The position numbers and the translations under genes were made by a program. Of a stretch of 64,000 nt of DNA, positions 35,463 to 47,200 are shown in pieces. Source of the stretch: Archegozetes longisetosus (Eukaryota; Arthropoda; Arachnida; Sarcoptiformes; Trhypochthoniidae). Location: the NCBI GenBank assembly GCA_018873245.2, contig JAEMBT020000006.1:4703855-4767854 (forward strand), in the 5' to 3' direction. Within the stretch, counting starts at the first letter, position 1; each line of letters starts with the position of its first letter. The notes below the pieces were generated by a model, which saw nothing but the letters and a program-made list of their open reading frames with translations, made no database searches and was not told the DNA's origin.

Positions 35463-36725
35463 TCAAGAATTTGTCTATGAAACATATTAATACACTAATG
35501 GAGACTGATAGACTTTCAACAAAATTGAATGTTTATTTGATGTCAATAAAAACAACTTTGTACTTCACAAAAAGGTTTAAGTAATTATTCTGATCTTAAC
35601 CTCAATCTCCTTCGCAAAATAGAATTCATTTTACTTAAGTTTATATCATTTATTTATGAAAGAGCACATTTATTTCATATAAACAATTTCTTACTTCGAT
35701 TTAATGCAATCAAATAAGTATGGATAACAATTGATATATTTGATCGAATATTTCACATAGTTCAAATTTAATCAGCATTAATAGAATATTATTGATTAGA
35801 AATCATAAACATACAGAAAGTAAGCATTTTTGTCATTTTTACATATGTTCCAGCCTCTCTCTGCTCTTTTACTTCGAATAATAATGGCTATCCCTATTAT
35901 TCACTATTCAATTCAATTTCATCGATCAAAGTAATGAAATGGCTGATGAAGAACAAATGATTGAAACGAACGAGTTTTTCATTTGTTATGTCACATCAGC
36001 CTGTTGGTAAATAATAATATACCAGTTAACTTTATCTTTACAATGTGCATTTTCAACTGGAATCATCAAAATTTTTGATGAAGGTAATTATTGATTATGC
36101 TTATAAGCGCGAGTTTTATAATTGTGATCTAATCTTGTTATAATTTTGTTCTTAAACATTTAATCTAACGAGGGCTCTGAGCAGTGTGGAATTGTTCAAC
36201 TAACCCATTATTTTACAATTACTTGAAATAGTTGATAGAATTTATGTTCTAATAACTAATTGACTGAATAAAGATTTAAGTGAACAGAATTGGCTCAATC
36301 ATTAATAAATGCTTTTTCAAAATTACAGCTTTTCATCCCTACAATGGATATTCAAAAGATTATTGACTTCTAAAACTGAATATATACAAATGCTATTCGT
36401 GGCATTTTTATGTATAAAATTAACCCTTGTCCGCTGTTATAAAAAAACTTACATAATCGATGGATGTGTGTCTCAAAGACACAGTATATAAAATAGCTAT
36501 AATTAAACTTATGTTTCGTACGAATAAAACATTTGACACTTTAAGTACCCAATTGAAGTATACATCGTTGTACCAATACTTTAATGTTCTAAATGTAAGT
36601 TTGAGAGAAAAACGGTTTAAAGTTTTGATATCTATAAACACAATAACAGCGTTAAGTAAATCCACCGTATTCATTTCATCAAACAATGATCATTGATCAA
36701 CGAACATATAGTTATTGTCGCATTA
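35463..36725. other. intergenic, nothing recognised
   Basis: About 1.3 kb upstream of GR-d. The overlapping antisense frames at 36309-36491, 36420-36686 and 36460-36696 show no family signature. None can be preferred. Confidence 0.35.
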
Positions 36726-36727
36726 TA

Positions 36728-36934
36728 CAGTATGGCTTAAAGTTTTTTATCCCTAATTAAAAAAGGCGCTCATAACTAAAAAACAAAACCACGTAACTCT
36801 ACAGTAGTAGAGTACTTTATATGAGTACAATATATTTTAAGATAAGAGATATAAATGATAAGATTTTAAACTGTTTTAACATTTACTAAGAAGCGCTTTT
36901 TTCAATTAGAGATAAAAAACTTTAAGCCATGCTG
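36728..36934. mobile_element. Tc1/mariner-type MITE, 207 bp
   Basis: About 44-bp inverted ends beginning CAGTATGGCTTAAAG and CAGCATGGCTTAAAG (read inward), continuing through TTTTTTATC. TA at 36726-36727 and 36935-36936. It has no coding capacity; the transposase source is unknown. Confidence 0.9.
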
Positions 36935-36936
36935 TA

Positions 36937-37256
36937 GCTAACGTCATTATTGCATAACCATCACCGTACAAATTAATCTCCACGAGTAATTCAAATTTAG
37001 TTAAAATTTTGGTTGATTTTATGTTATCAGCATATAAAAGTTAAGTTTAGGTTACTTCAACTTTTTAAAGTTATTCTATAGATTTTTTTGAGTTACGTTC
37101 AAATTTTACTTTATTTAGGTTAGTTTAATTGGTATGATTTTGACTTTAGAAATGCTTTGCACAGTAATTTCGTATGTGGCAACGTCGCTACGCAGCATCT
37201 CTTGCTCCATTGTGTTGCCGAACTGGTTATTATAATATATCGGTCGTGGAAACATC
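36937..37256. other. intergenic, nothing recognised
   Basis: A short less AT-rich patch at 37180-37240 but no gene or repeat boundary that I can support. Confidence 0.3.
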
Positions 37257-37257
37257 C

Positions 37258-37272
37258 AAAGTACCTACTAAA
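37258..37272. repeat. outer inverted repeat, far left end
   Basis: GTACCTACTAAATTT, answered in reverse near 43136-43150. This appears to be the tip of a large inverted-repeat element whose left arm was split by the foldback at 37273-37903. Confidence 0.6.
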
Positions 37273-37908
37273 TTTGATCTAGTTCCTTATTCTTTAGTTC
37301 AATTTTGATTTCGAAAATATGGGTTGTGAGTAATCATGGAAGGAATAATTAAAAAAAATTTCAAAAATTCATCTGGTAAATTTTTTTATAACACATTTTA
37401 TAACTTGAAGACTACAAGGTATATTTCAGATTTTTCAGTTCCATTTTGTAAAGCTTGGAAAATGAGCCGATATGTGTTTCAGGAAATTTTCGAGAAATTA
37501 CTCATTTGATCATGGTAGCTTGTCAAACATTAATGCAATCAATACAATTCCTGCTTAATCGCCGTTTGATTTCTACGTTACTTTTTCCATAAGCTCTAAA
37601 CTTTATAAATTTTCCAACTTTAATTCTATTGTATTGATTATATTAATGTTAAAAAAAACTACCACGATCAAATGAGAAATTTTTCGAAAGTTTTCTGAAA
37701 CACGTATCGACTCATTTTCCACGCTTTACTTAATAGAGCTGAAAAATCTGAAATATACCTTGTAGTTTTCAAGTTATAAAATATGTGTTATAAAAATTCG
37801 CCAGGAAAAATTTTTGAATTAATTTTTAAAAATTATTCCTTCCATGATTACTCACAAACCATATTTCTGAAATCAAAATCGAACTAGAGAATACGTAAAT
37901 AGATAAAA
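37273..37908. mobile_element. palindromic foldback element, about 630 bp
   Basis: Two arms of about 240 bp pair almost end to end: 37300-37510 (ATTTCGAAAATATGGGTTGTGAG onward, to CATTTGATCATGGTAG) with 37670-37885. The loop is at about 37515-37665. AAATTT flanks it on both sides (37267-37272 and about 37904-37909), possibly a target duplication. No coding frame. Confidence 0.75.
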
Positions 37909-38084
37909 TTTCGTAGAAGTTTAGTTTATGGACGCCACTTGATCTAGATGGTGGTGCCATCAATGAATAGAGTAATGTGTCCCATTAACGAAAATATCAG
38001 GCATATGGCGCGGAAGTCCGTGGTTCTTGAGATATTTGAGTTCAAAGTCAATGATTTCCCATAGACGTAATGTTAAATTTTTTT
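37909..38084. repeat. outer inverted repeat, left arm
   Basis: GTTTAGTTTATGGACGCCA and CATATGGCGCGGAAGTC here are found in reverse at 43130-43110 and 43040-43020. They flank the TTAGG tract and the retrotransposon, so both lie inside an older inverted-repeat element. Confidence 0.7.
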
Positions 38085-38096
38085 GGTTAGGTTAGG
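38085..38096 (+). repeat. TTAGG telomere-type repeat, 3' flank of the retrotransposon
   Basis: GGTTAGGTTAGG, immediately next to the poly(A) end (T run on this strand) of the non-LTR element. It is the severed piece of the tract at 42741-42870. Confidence 0.85.
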
Positions 38097-38294
38097 TTTT
38101 TTTTATTACAATATTTTATTGTTTGAATCCTGTCCCGGTTGGCATTACAGGGTTCTTAGAATTGATATCGTGTTCATTATTATACTTAATTACAATTTAG
38201 TTTTGCAATAAACTTTATATAAGTATAAAAATAGGTTATATGTTAAGTAAATTAGGATAAGTAACCTTCTATATGGGTTACAGATCTAATAAAT

Positions 38295-41200
38295 TTAATT
38301 GCTATGTAGAACATTTCTGCAGAAATCTTTAAAATAAGAGAATATCTTTTCACTAATTAGTATACTTTGTCTGCATGGCCAGTCTTCGTTTTGATATTGT
38401 ATTTGCTCTTCAAGTTGACTCCTTTGGTTTGTATACTGTTCGCAGTCATATATTATATGTTCAGCGTTCTGTACTTTTCCTACGCAATGAGGACAGAAGG
38501 TATCACTTTTTAAATTAAAACGAGTTAAATACTTCTGAAAATGTCCATGATTCGTCAGAATTTGAGTCATGTGAAAATCAGTTGTAAAGTATTTTTTAGC
38601 TTTAATTCTATCAAAGACAGTAGGAAAGTAATGTCTTGTAGTTCCTCCATTTGTAGTACTGAGCCATCTCTGATTTCATATTTGTATGTTCTTCTCGTAT
38701 ATCTTGCGCTTGATGTATGAAGAAGGAATTAGATCAAATGAAATGCTATTATGCGAAATCGCTGCTTGTTTTGCTAGTTTATCTGCTGTTTCACTTCCAA
38801 TGTTACTTTCATGGGTCCTAATCCACACGAGTTTCAGGCTTATGCCTTTATCTTCAGCTTCTCTGATCTCTTCATAAATCTGTTGAACTAATTGTGTACA
38901 TGAGTGCTCATTCTTGATTGCTTTGATGGCAGATTGACTACCAGTACAGATAGTGATTGAGACTGAGCCATGAAATTTTTTGTTGATAAATTTGATTGCG
39001 TTGAGTATTGCGTAAAGCTCAGATTGGAAAAGACTGCAATAGGAAGCTAGCTTGTATTTGGCTGTTTTGATGATTATATCGTTCGAAAAAATGCAAAAAC
39101 TAGAGCCGACTCCATTCACAGACTGAGACCCGTCAGTGTACGCGACGATTGAATCACTAATCTGATCGGCTATATTCACTTTTCTTCTGTCTCCATAATG
39201 AGGTAGCTGCTCAGTAGGATAAGGCTTTTAAATGCTCGATAAATCAATGTTGAATTCACTGAGGTAACTATTTGTTAAAGAGTTATTGATTCCTTTCGTG
39301 ATGAAATAGTTTAGTGCTCTTTGTTTAAGGTATAGATCTATCGGCATTAAGTTGGCTAAAATATTTGAAGTTTCAATTGAAACTGTATGATATGCTTTTG
39401 AAATTCTGAGTGCCATTTGTCTTTGTATTGTGATGAAAGGTCTTTTGATATATTCTTTGTCAATACCATCTATCCAGACTGAACAGGCATATGATATAAT
39501 TGGTAGTATAGCTCCTTTGTATATTATTTCAAGAGCTCTACTATTCAGACCAAACTTTTGTTTAGCTAAACTCAATAAGTTCATGGTGAATCGGTTTGCT
39601 TTGGTCTTTAAGTAATTGGCGTGTTGGCTCCATGTTAGCCTGGAATCGAGATACACTCCTAAATGCTTAAGTGAATGGCTAATTTGTAGTCTTTCATTCT
39701 GTTGATATATTAGAGGTTCTCTATATTTATTGTTTTTGGTAAATAAGGTGCAAACTGTTTTTGACGCATTGAATTTTAACTTATTAATTCGTGCCCAATC
39801 ACTGAGTTGGTTTAGCGCCCTTTCGGCACTTTGTTCGAGCTCGGTAATTGTTTGGGCAAAAATTTTTATGACCCTATCGTCTGCAAAACCTTCTACTTTA
39901 ATGTTATCTTCGTTTTCGAAATCAATTTCTAGTAAATCGTCATAACTTATGTTCCAGAAGAGCGGCCCGCATGCACTACCCTGCGGACAGCCGATTGACA
40001 GGTTTCGTGAAACCTCAACGTTTTGATACAAAAGTTTTGCTGTTCTATTAGAAAAATATGACTTTGCGAGATAGTAGAGGTTCTTAAGGCAATTTTTTCT
40101 TCTCAGTTGATACAATATTTTTAGCCACCAGGCATGATTGAAAGCGCCAGTAATGTCCACTGCGATGACAAGAGCAAAACCTTTCTTATTATATGCTCCT
40201 CGAATGAATTGAGTGAGAGAGTGCAAGGCGTCTTCTGTAGACCTTTGTGGTGTAAACCCATATTGTTTGTTGCTGAGTAAATTATTTCTTCGCAAATAGT
40301 GAACTATTCTGTTTATAAGAAGTTTTTCTAGAATTTTAGCAAAAACCGACAATAAGCTTATTGGTCTGTAAGCATTTGGTTGTCTGTAGTCGACTTTTCC
40401 AGTTTTCCTAATGATTTTAATAATGCTTGTTTTCCAGATATTTGGAAAAGTACTCAATTGTAAGCATTTATTATATATTTTGGTTAAGAATGAGCTACTT
40501 ATCGAGTGGAGTGATTTGATTATGTCGGCGGTAAACCCGTCTTCTCCTGGAGCTTTCTTTTCGTTTTGAGCCTCAACAACAGAAGTTACTTCACTTTCAG
40601 TAAAGATAATGTCGTTTTGTTGAAAATACTGTTCTTGAACCTCAGTTCTGATATCTTTATGAATTTGATCGTCTTCTTCTGGTTGGTCTTCTGGAAAAAG
40701 ATTTTCGAGTAATGTTTGTGCAATCAGATGGTTATCTGTTATTAGTTTGCCGTCTGGAGTGATGAGTTCACTGACTTGCTCAATGTTTACTTTGTTTTGC
40801 GACAATTTATAGACTAAGCCCCACGGGTTGTCTCGAGTGTTTGTAACGATAAATTGATTCCACGACTCTATTTTGTGGTTAGTAATATTTTGTTTGTAGT
40901 CGCGTTTTATTTTTAAGTATTCTTCTTTAAGTCTATCTCTATTGGCTGTTTGATTCCTTTGATATTTCCTTCTGGCTCTATTCATGACTCTTCTTGCATT
41001 TGTGAGCTCAACGGTCCACCAACTGTTGGTCTTTGGATTTTTCTTTGACTTAGTTTTTCTCAGACTATTGTCACAAACTTGAGTAAGTATATCGTTAAGA
41101 CTTTCAATGAATTTGTTCATTTGTACTTCATTAGTTATGCTTTCAATTTGAGGCTCGAGCTGATGTACAAATGGTGTCATTATGCTCGAAAATAGTTCAA

Positions 41201-41942
41201 AGTCGGCGTTTTTGGTGTTATATTTAATAGTTGATTTATATATAATTGGAGGACTAGAGTCTTCGATGTCAAATCTTATATAACGATGATCTGAGAGGGA
41301 GTCTATCTCTAAAACTTGCCAATTTTTGATGAGGGTGGCGGCAGTCACATTAATTAACGTTACATCTATTGAACTTTCTCCTCTAGTTGTATGAAAAGTC
41401 GTTATATTTCGATTATTATTTAAGACTATTAAATTATTTGCCGCTATAAAGTCATTGAGTATATTCCCTCTCTCATTCTCAATAGCGCTGAACCAAACTC
41501 TTGATTTTGCGTTTGAATCCATAGATATGAGTAGGTTTTGCGATTTAAGCTCATTGAGTGATTTATTAATATGTGTCAGTTCTGCACGTATGTCTTGCAT
41601 AGGTGAGCAGTACAATGATATTAGAGTAAGAAGTTTGTGCTTAAATTGAATGTTTATTAATGTTGAAAATGCTTTAGAGAATGTGGTGATTTTTAGCACT
41701 TGTAAAAGATTGTTAGTAATAATTATTGCAGTTTTTGGCCGATCACAGTTTTGGTGATAGTAGGCTCTATACTTTAGAGGAAAGCCGCACACTTTCCCTT
41801 TAATTGTATATGGTTCCTGTATTAAAATGATGTCTATATTTTCTTCTTCAATGTACTTGTTTAGGTGAGCTGTTGAGTGTTTACTTCGCTGCAGGTTGAT
41901 TTGAATACACTTTATGTTATCGATCTTGTGTGTTCTATTCAT
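38295..41942 (-). pseudogene. ORF2 polyprotein: APE endonuclease, RT, RNase H, zinc knuckle
   Basis: ATG at 41942 to the stop at 38295, about 1215 codons in a single frame, broken only by TAA at 39228-39230 and TGA at 38676-38678. The endonuclease (residues about 1-225) has QINLQRS, the catalytic Glu in QEPY at about 42, MDSNAK, SSIDVTLIN and SLSDH at about 215. The reverse transcriptase has AVDITGAF at about 592, GCPQGSACGPL and FADD at about 684. RNase H follows the first stop: YTDGS and SELYA are kept, but the usual Asp of TDSQSA is TGSQSA. The C-terminus holds CPHCVGKVQNAEHIIYDC. The product nicks DNA and reverse-transcribes the RNA at the target. The ATG overlaps the ORF1 stop as ATGAATAG, suggesting re-initiation. 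Confidence 0.9.
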
Positions 41943-42591
41943 ATCGAGTTTTCGCTTTGATTATTTCTTTAATTCTCCTAAGACTATCACAACTTTGACT
42001 GAAGGAGGAGTGGTTTGTTGCTAATACGTTTCTTTGATTTTTGATTTTATTACTCTTGTCACAATTAGTGCAAAAGAAAGCGCTTTTGGGTTGATCACAA
42101 TTTTTTGTACTGTGTGAAAGGCCACAGTGGCCACATGTGTCTTCAGTTTGATTGCAATCTCGTGCTATATGGCCAAAGCCGTTACATCTGTAGCAGCGAA
42201 TTACATGAATGTAATCAGTAAAAGAGCAAGACTTCCAGCCAATAATTATAGATCGCATACGATTGAATAAGAATTGTCGTAATTCAGGACTCGTTTCCAA
42301 AACCCATGTATTTTCTTGAATTTTATGACGATGTCTGAACTTGAATTTGCATTTTAGTTCTGTTGCGATTTGATTACTATCTCGTCCTGACATATAGTTA
42401 CGGATTTGCTCGTTGTTTACAATAATAGATTGCAGAAGTTGATCCTCAGTTATGTCGTCACCAACTCCATAAACAACTATTTTAGGCGATATTTTCTTTG
42501 GTTTATTTGGAGTTATATCTTGAGTTTTATCTTTAATTGTATTAATAATTTCATTGCAATCTTCATCTGATTCGCATTCCAATATTATTCC
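41935..42591 (-). pseudogene. ORF1 (gag-like, CCHC zinc knuckles), N-terminally damaged
   Basis: The frame is open from a stop near 42592 to TAG at 41935-41937, about 215 codons, with no ATG near its start. The C-terminal part carries three CCHC-type knuckles: CYRCNGFGHIARDC, CGHCGLSHSTKNC and the partial CTNCDKSNK, typical of R1-clade ORF1 RNA-binding proteins. R1-clade ORF1 is usually two to three times longer. A separate upstream ATG frame (MSSKQTEHVAKK, about 42688 down to 42611) probably represents the true N-terminus, so a block between them seems lost and the frame shifted. Confidence 0.75.
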
Positions 42592-42740
42592 TCATTTAGA
42601 AATATTTTTGATATTTTTAACGGCAACTTTCAGTTTTTGCGAAGTTTTGCGAAGTAATGATTTTCTTTGCCACGTGTTCCGTTTGTTTAGAGCTCATGTT
42701 TTCCTTATTTGGTTTAACTATTACTAAATATTGAGAAAAT

Positions 42741-42870
42741 GGTTAGGTTAGGTTAGGTTAGGTCAAGTTAGGTCAAGTTAGGTTAGGATAGGTTAGGATA
42801 GGTTAGGCTAGATTAGGTTAGGTTAGGTTAGGTTATGTCAGGTCAGGTCAGGTCAGGTCAGGTCAGGTCA
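42741..42870 (+). repeat. interstitial TTAGG/TCAGG telomere-type tract
   Basis: Exactly 26 pentamers. The first 19 are mostly GGTTA with variants (GGTCA, AGTTA, GGATA, GGCTA, GATTA), and the last block is a homogeneous run of GGTCA units. TTAGG is the common arthropod telomere repeat, and TCAGG is a known replacement in some beetles. The retrotransposon 5' end joins at 42740. Flanks are ordinary DNA, so this is an internal tract and not a chromosome end. Confidence 0.92.
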
Positions 42871-43150
42871 GTTCGTCGATAATGGAGCCTAACGTGTGAG
42901 CGAGCTGGCTACTGTGCCTACCATGTTAGTCAGATGGCGAACTACCCACCCCCTCTGCGCGCGTGTAATATATATATATATATATATATACAATGGTTTT
43001 TTATCTGTATCTCCTGAACTAAAGACTTCCGCGCCATATGAGCTATATATATGCTAATGGTAGATCATATGCTATTCGTCGATAGCACCTTTGTATAGAT
43101 TCATTGGCGTCCATAAACTAAACTATTACCTGAAATTTAGTAGGTACTAT
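42871..43150. repeat. outer inverted repeat, right arm, with GC-rich patch and (TA)n
   Basis: 42871-42966 is unusually GC-rich for this window. 42968-42990 is a TA dinucleotide run. From about 43000 the sequence is the reverse of 37909-38050 (CTTCCGCGCCATATG, GGCGTCCATAAACTAAAC), ending at AAATTTAGTAGGTAC. Confidence 0.7.
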
Positions 43151-43476
43151 AGATTTTTGCATGAATGTGTATTCCTATTGATTCGTTAATCTCTTTTCAT
43201 ATACATATTTATCACTTTTGCATTTAGAGCATTTTGTCAGTAGAAATTCAATAAAAATTGAGTGCTTTAATATTTCAAATGGAAAAGACAAACATTCATT
43301 TGAATAAATAATATTTCACAATAATAAACATTAAGTTAAAGTAAAAAATTGATTTAATAGATTTTCAAAAGATTTCGAAGTAGTTTCATATTATGTGAAG
43401 CGTGAAATGATTAGTTTTAGAATAAAAAAAGTAGTCATTAAAATAAAAGATTTTCTTATAATAGAATATTGTACTA
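43151..43476. other. intergenic, nothing recognised
   Basis: AT-rich. The words near 43400 faintly resemble the GR head fragments but cannot be supported. Confidence 0.3.
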
Positions 43477-43859
43477 CAGTACAACCTCGTTATTTTGAAC
43501 CCACTCCTGCCAAATAATTTTGTTCAAAATAGAGAGTTTTCAAAATAGACAGTACATTGAAAATAAAGTCTGAAATAAAGGTTTCGCTCAAAATGCAATA
43601 TTTGAATGATTAACACTAAGATTTTATTTAAATTGGAGTTCAGGTTTGAGGCTCGTCCACGAATTTCTGGAACCTGAACTGCTCAGTAGTATTAATAATA
43701 ATGATTTTTTTTTTGAAAATTTTATGTTACTATATCTCGAAACTATTCGATATATATTTTTAAATTAAGAAGTACACAATAACATAGACTGATATTCAAA
43801 TTGGTTCAAGATGCTGAGTATTTCAAAATGAGCGGTTTTAGATTATCGAGTGTTTACTG
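43477..43859. mobile_element. pogo/Tigger-like MITE, 383 bp
   Basis: Begins CAGTACAACCTCGTTATTTT and ends in the inverse of CAGTAAACACTCGATAATCT, the CAGT..ACCTCG..TTAT style of pogo-group termini. TA flanks at 43475-43476 and 43860-43861. Internal TTCAAAATAGA words recur. No transposase. Confidence 0.78.
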
Positions 43860-43861
43860 TA

Positions 43862-44285
43862 TAAATTCATTCAACTATGAGTTGACGATAATATTTTTAT
43901 TAATAATATCACATTTCGTATAAATTTTTTCTCGCTATTCGGTTCCAAATTATATAATAAAAAATTTTTCTGACGTAATAATAACAGTTAATGTTTTGAT
44001 TCTCGACTTTTTAATTATTTAACTAAAAAAATATAATTATAACGTTTTGACTTGTTTAAATGATTGGACTTAATATTTTTATACCACTTAAAATACAATG
44101 GTTTCATTGTCTTTTTATTATCGTGCACAGTTTTCTTATCTAACAGACATGTAAGATAAAAAACAGTGTTCAGTTTACGTCCCACAGCATTCTCTCGAAA
44201 ATATTAATTTGTTTTTCATATCAGTTTTAATTATCAAAAGAGATTACTCTCTCATAAAATGAAAATTTACGACGGCTTAAAATTT
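43862..44285. other. intergenic, nothing recognised
   Basis: AT-rich sequence before the IR duplication block. Confidence 0.35.
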
Positions 44286-47200
44286 GATATATTTGAGAGC
44301 TTTAAAATTTCAATACTGACTATTAGACTAATAAGTTAGATTCGTTGATGGTAAGTAACAATATTATTGAATTCAAAGAAAAATAACTTTGAGATTAATC
44401 AGAGCGTCAAACGTACTATAGTTTCACTCAAGAAAGTTGTGATTTCCAGTGGACCTTGAATTGTCTTACTATTAGATTTTCAAATAAGGATAAATGACTG
44501 AATGATTATTATTTAATTTAATAACTTTTAAAGATATTTTTCTTCAAATACAAAGGGGTCTAGAATATCTGTAGTTCCGACAATTTTATCATCAATTTTT
44601 AATTTTTACATAGTAGGTAATAATTGAAAAAATCTATTTATTTATTAAAATCACATAATTACTAAAATGTGTGACAGTTTATGTTTGAGAAAAACTAATA
44701 GCTTTGTGTTTTCGCATATTTTAGATCTCTACTGTGTTTAAAAGTTTGAACTCCTTTCCTTCATAGCCCAATACTGTATGTGTTTGAAGGGTTAAAATGT
44801 TTTGATACCATCAAACTGACAGGAGTCTCAATTCATCTTTTCGAGAGAATACTACGTCTAAATTGAATAATGTTTTATATGTGCCATGCTTTCTTGAGAT
44901 GTACTTTTATCAAAAATTAAGCTTCACTTAAGCTTTACTATAAGATATTTCTTAGAGTATCAAAAGTTAACGTTTTCTTATTCTACATCATCGAAGATGA
45001 TTTGCTTTAGACCTTATCTATTACTTACGACAATTGCATGAATGACCCATAAGGTTCACAAACTTTGATAGGATATTTTTTTTCCTCATAATCTCAATTA
45101 ACAATATAAGTAAAGAACTTAAACATCCGATAGAGAACATATAAAAAGTACTTTGCAATTGATCTAAACGCAAGTGTTGATACTCGTGAACAGATTCTAT
45201 TTGCGAATCAAAATCTTTTGTATTAGCGCTAGTCGACAGTTTTATATTTTCTACGCGTCTCCAATGGTCAAGAAAACCTCCCTTATTGATGTTTGAAATA
45301 CTAGACATAAGAAAAGAGATAATCGTTCATAAAGTTTCTCAAAGTATTTTTCAATGACATACAATCTGTTGAAATGTTTTTTATGTTTGAAGTCTTTTCG
45401 CATTGCAATAGCCATCAAATCGAGTTTAAGAACAGAATCTTGAGATTCCGGAGGCAAATGAAATAATTTCTCACCCAACTTAAGTATTCCATAATACAAC
45501 TGATCTCTCGTGGCCACAAACGCATGAGGTTTTTCTGATTTTTTGACATTATTTATTCCTATTACTGGAGTCTGCACCGGTTTCATTAATTGTCCAATAT
45601 CTCGATAGACACCAAAATTTGCCTTCTGTAGATAAAGAAAAAAATCCTAGTTGAGGCTTCCACCATATTACTTAATAGCTTCATCATATTATAGGTAAAA
45701 GCTAAAAGTTTTTTTTAATAAGACTGAGTTTGCAAATTTTTTATTAGTTAAAGACTAAACATAGAAAAGTTTGAAACACAAATATCTAGTTAGATATTTG
45801 AGAGTCAATTAATTTAAACATAGCCCATTTGTTGAATTTTGTCTTATTAAGGAAAAAATTTGATTATAAAAATATGAACGCTTTAATATGAAATCAGTAT
45901 TTGTATAAACCTAAACAAGCACATCGAGGTTTGTAAACCTGATTATTCTAGATCTTTAATTCATATTATTTGTGTATTTTAGATGGAATAACTGTTTTTC
46001 ATCTATTTTTATAGACTACATCTTGGACTAAAAATTAAATTATCGTTTAGTCAGAGGTGTTTTGAAAAGTATTTGTACTTAATTACAAGACTAACTTTTA
46101 GGTACGAAATACTTAACAGAACTTGCACTCAGTAGACATCTTAACATTTGTCAAAATAACTGCCGAGCTATGTTTGCATTAATTGCTTCTGATTTTATTT
46201 ATGAATACAATTTGGTACCTTCATTATTTGATAATAAATAGACTTTTCATTTGCAGTCACTTGTATTTTACCATTTGTTTGGGCAATCGCTAATTCATAA
46301 ATGGTATCAATTGTTTTAGTTCTTGAAGGAACAGCCATTAATGAGTAAAGACACCCACTATAGCTTGATGTCAACACAATACATGCCAATAACCAACTAC
46401 AACACATTAATCTTAGTGGTCCATTAGATGGCAAACGAAAAGATAACTGCTGTCTTAGTGAGGCAGAAATTATCGCCCAATTCATGTCAATATTTTTCAG
46501 TTCAATACAATGTTGAGATATAATCCGTAAGTTAAATGCAATGAGAATGAACGCCATGATGAGACAAACCCAAACTAAAAAGTTGAACGGTTTCAAAACT
46601 AATGTAATGATTGGAACTATCTTCGGCGGAGGAACTATGAATGTCACTGAAGTGATCATATGAGAATTCGAGAAGTGAACAGCTTCCGATCTTTCATCAG
46701 TCACTGATAATGCAGCTAAACCTATGTCTGCTAACTATAAAAAGTAAGAAATTTTTGTTATTAAACTTGTAATTTAATTAACTGGTTGTCGAAGAAGTAG
46801 TTAAAAATAAGATTACTTTTGAGTATACTTTGCCAATAGCTCCGACCAGGTGTTATTAGGTAATAGTATTCCCCAATCATTGAAACAATTAATTATTTCA
46901 TATGTGAAATTGAAATGTTTGCTCAATGTTTGAAGTAGTTTTGCCTCAAAGCCGCCACTCAATAGCCATGAATTGTTACTTCTTTCGTAATCCAACAAAA
47001 CAAAGGGAGCAATCTTGAAAAATGTAGAATTAGCTTTTATCGCATCAGAAATACATGATCGTTACTAAATTCAAGTAATCTTCAATTTATCTGATAATAA
47101 ATAGTATATTTTTTATATTCACCCGATTAGTAGCAACACGAAGAATTTCTCCCTTTAAATCTAAAATTTGATACATTCGTCTAGATGTAAATGTTGATAA

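Larger units (their letters stand above)
38097..42740 (-). mobile_element. non-LTR retrotransposon, R1/TRAS-like, inserted in TTAGG repeats
   Basis: A 4.64-kb element read on the minus strand: about 50 bp leader, a short ORF1 with CCHC knuckles, an overlapping ORF2 with APE endonuclease, reverse transcriptase, RNase H and a terminal CCHC, a 190-bp 3' tail and A8 (38097-38104). Both ends abut TTAGG/CCTAA pentamers, as in the telomere-repeat-specific TRAS and SART elements of silkworm, which belong to the R1 clade. ORF2 has only two stops. ORF1 is short, so this copy is inactive alone. The clade call is by motif and target, not phylogeny. Confidence 0.88.

Noticed and set aside
36309..36696. 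Three overlapping small frames as a gene
   Set aside because: They lie on both strands across each other, with no motif, no splice logic and no paralogue in the duplicated blocks.
39430..41649. Plus-strand frames inside the retrotransposon
   Set aside because: Antisense to ORF2 with no domain of their own.
42741..42870. A true chromosome end
   Set aside because: Unique sequence and genes continue for over 20 kb on both sides and the repeats are degenerate, so it is interstitial.
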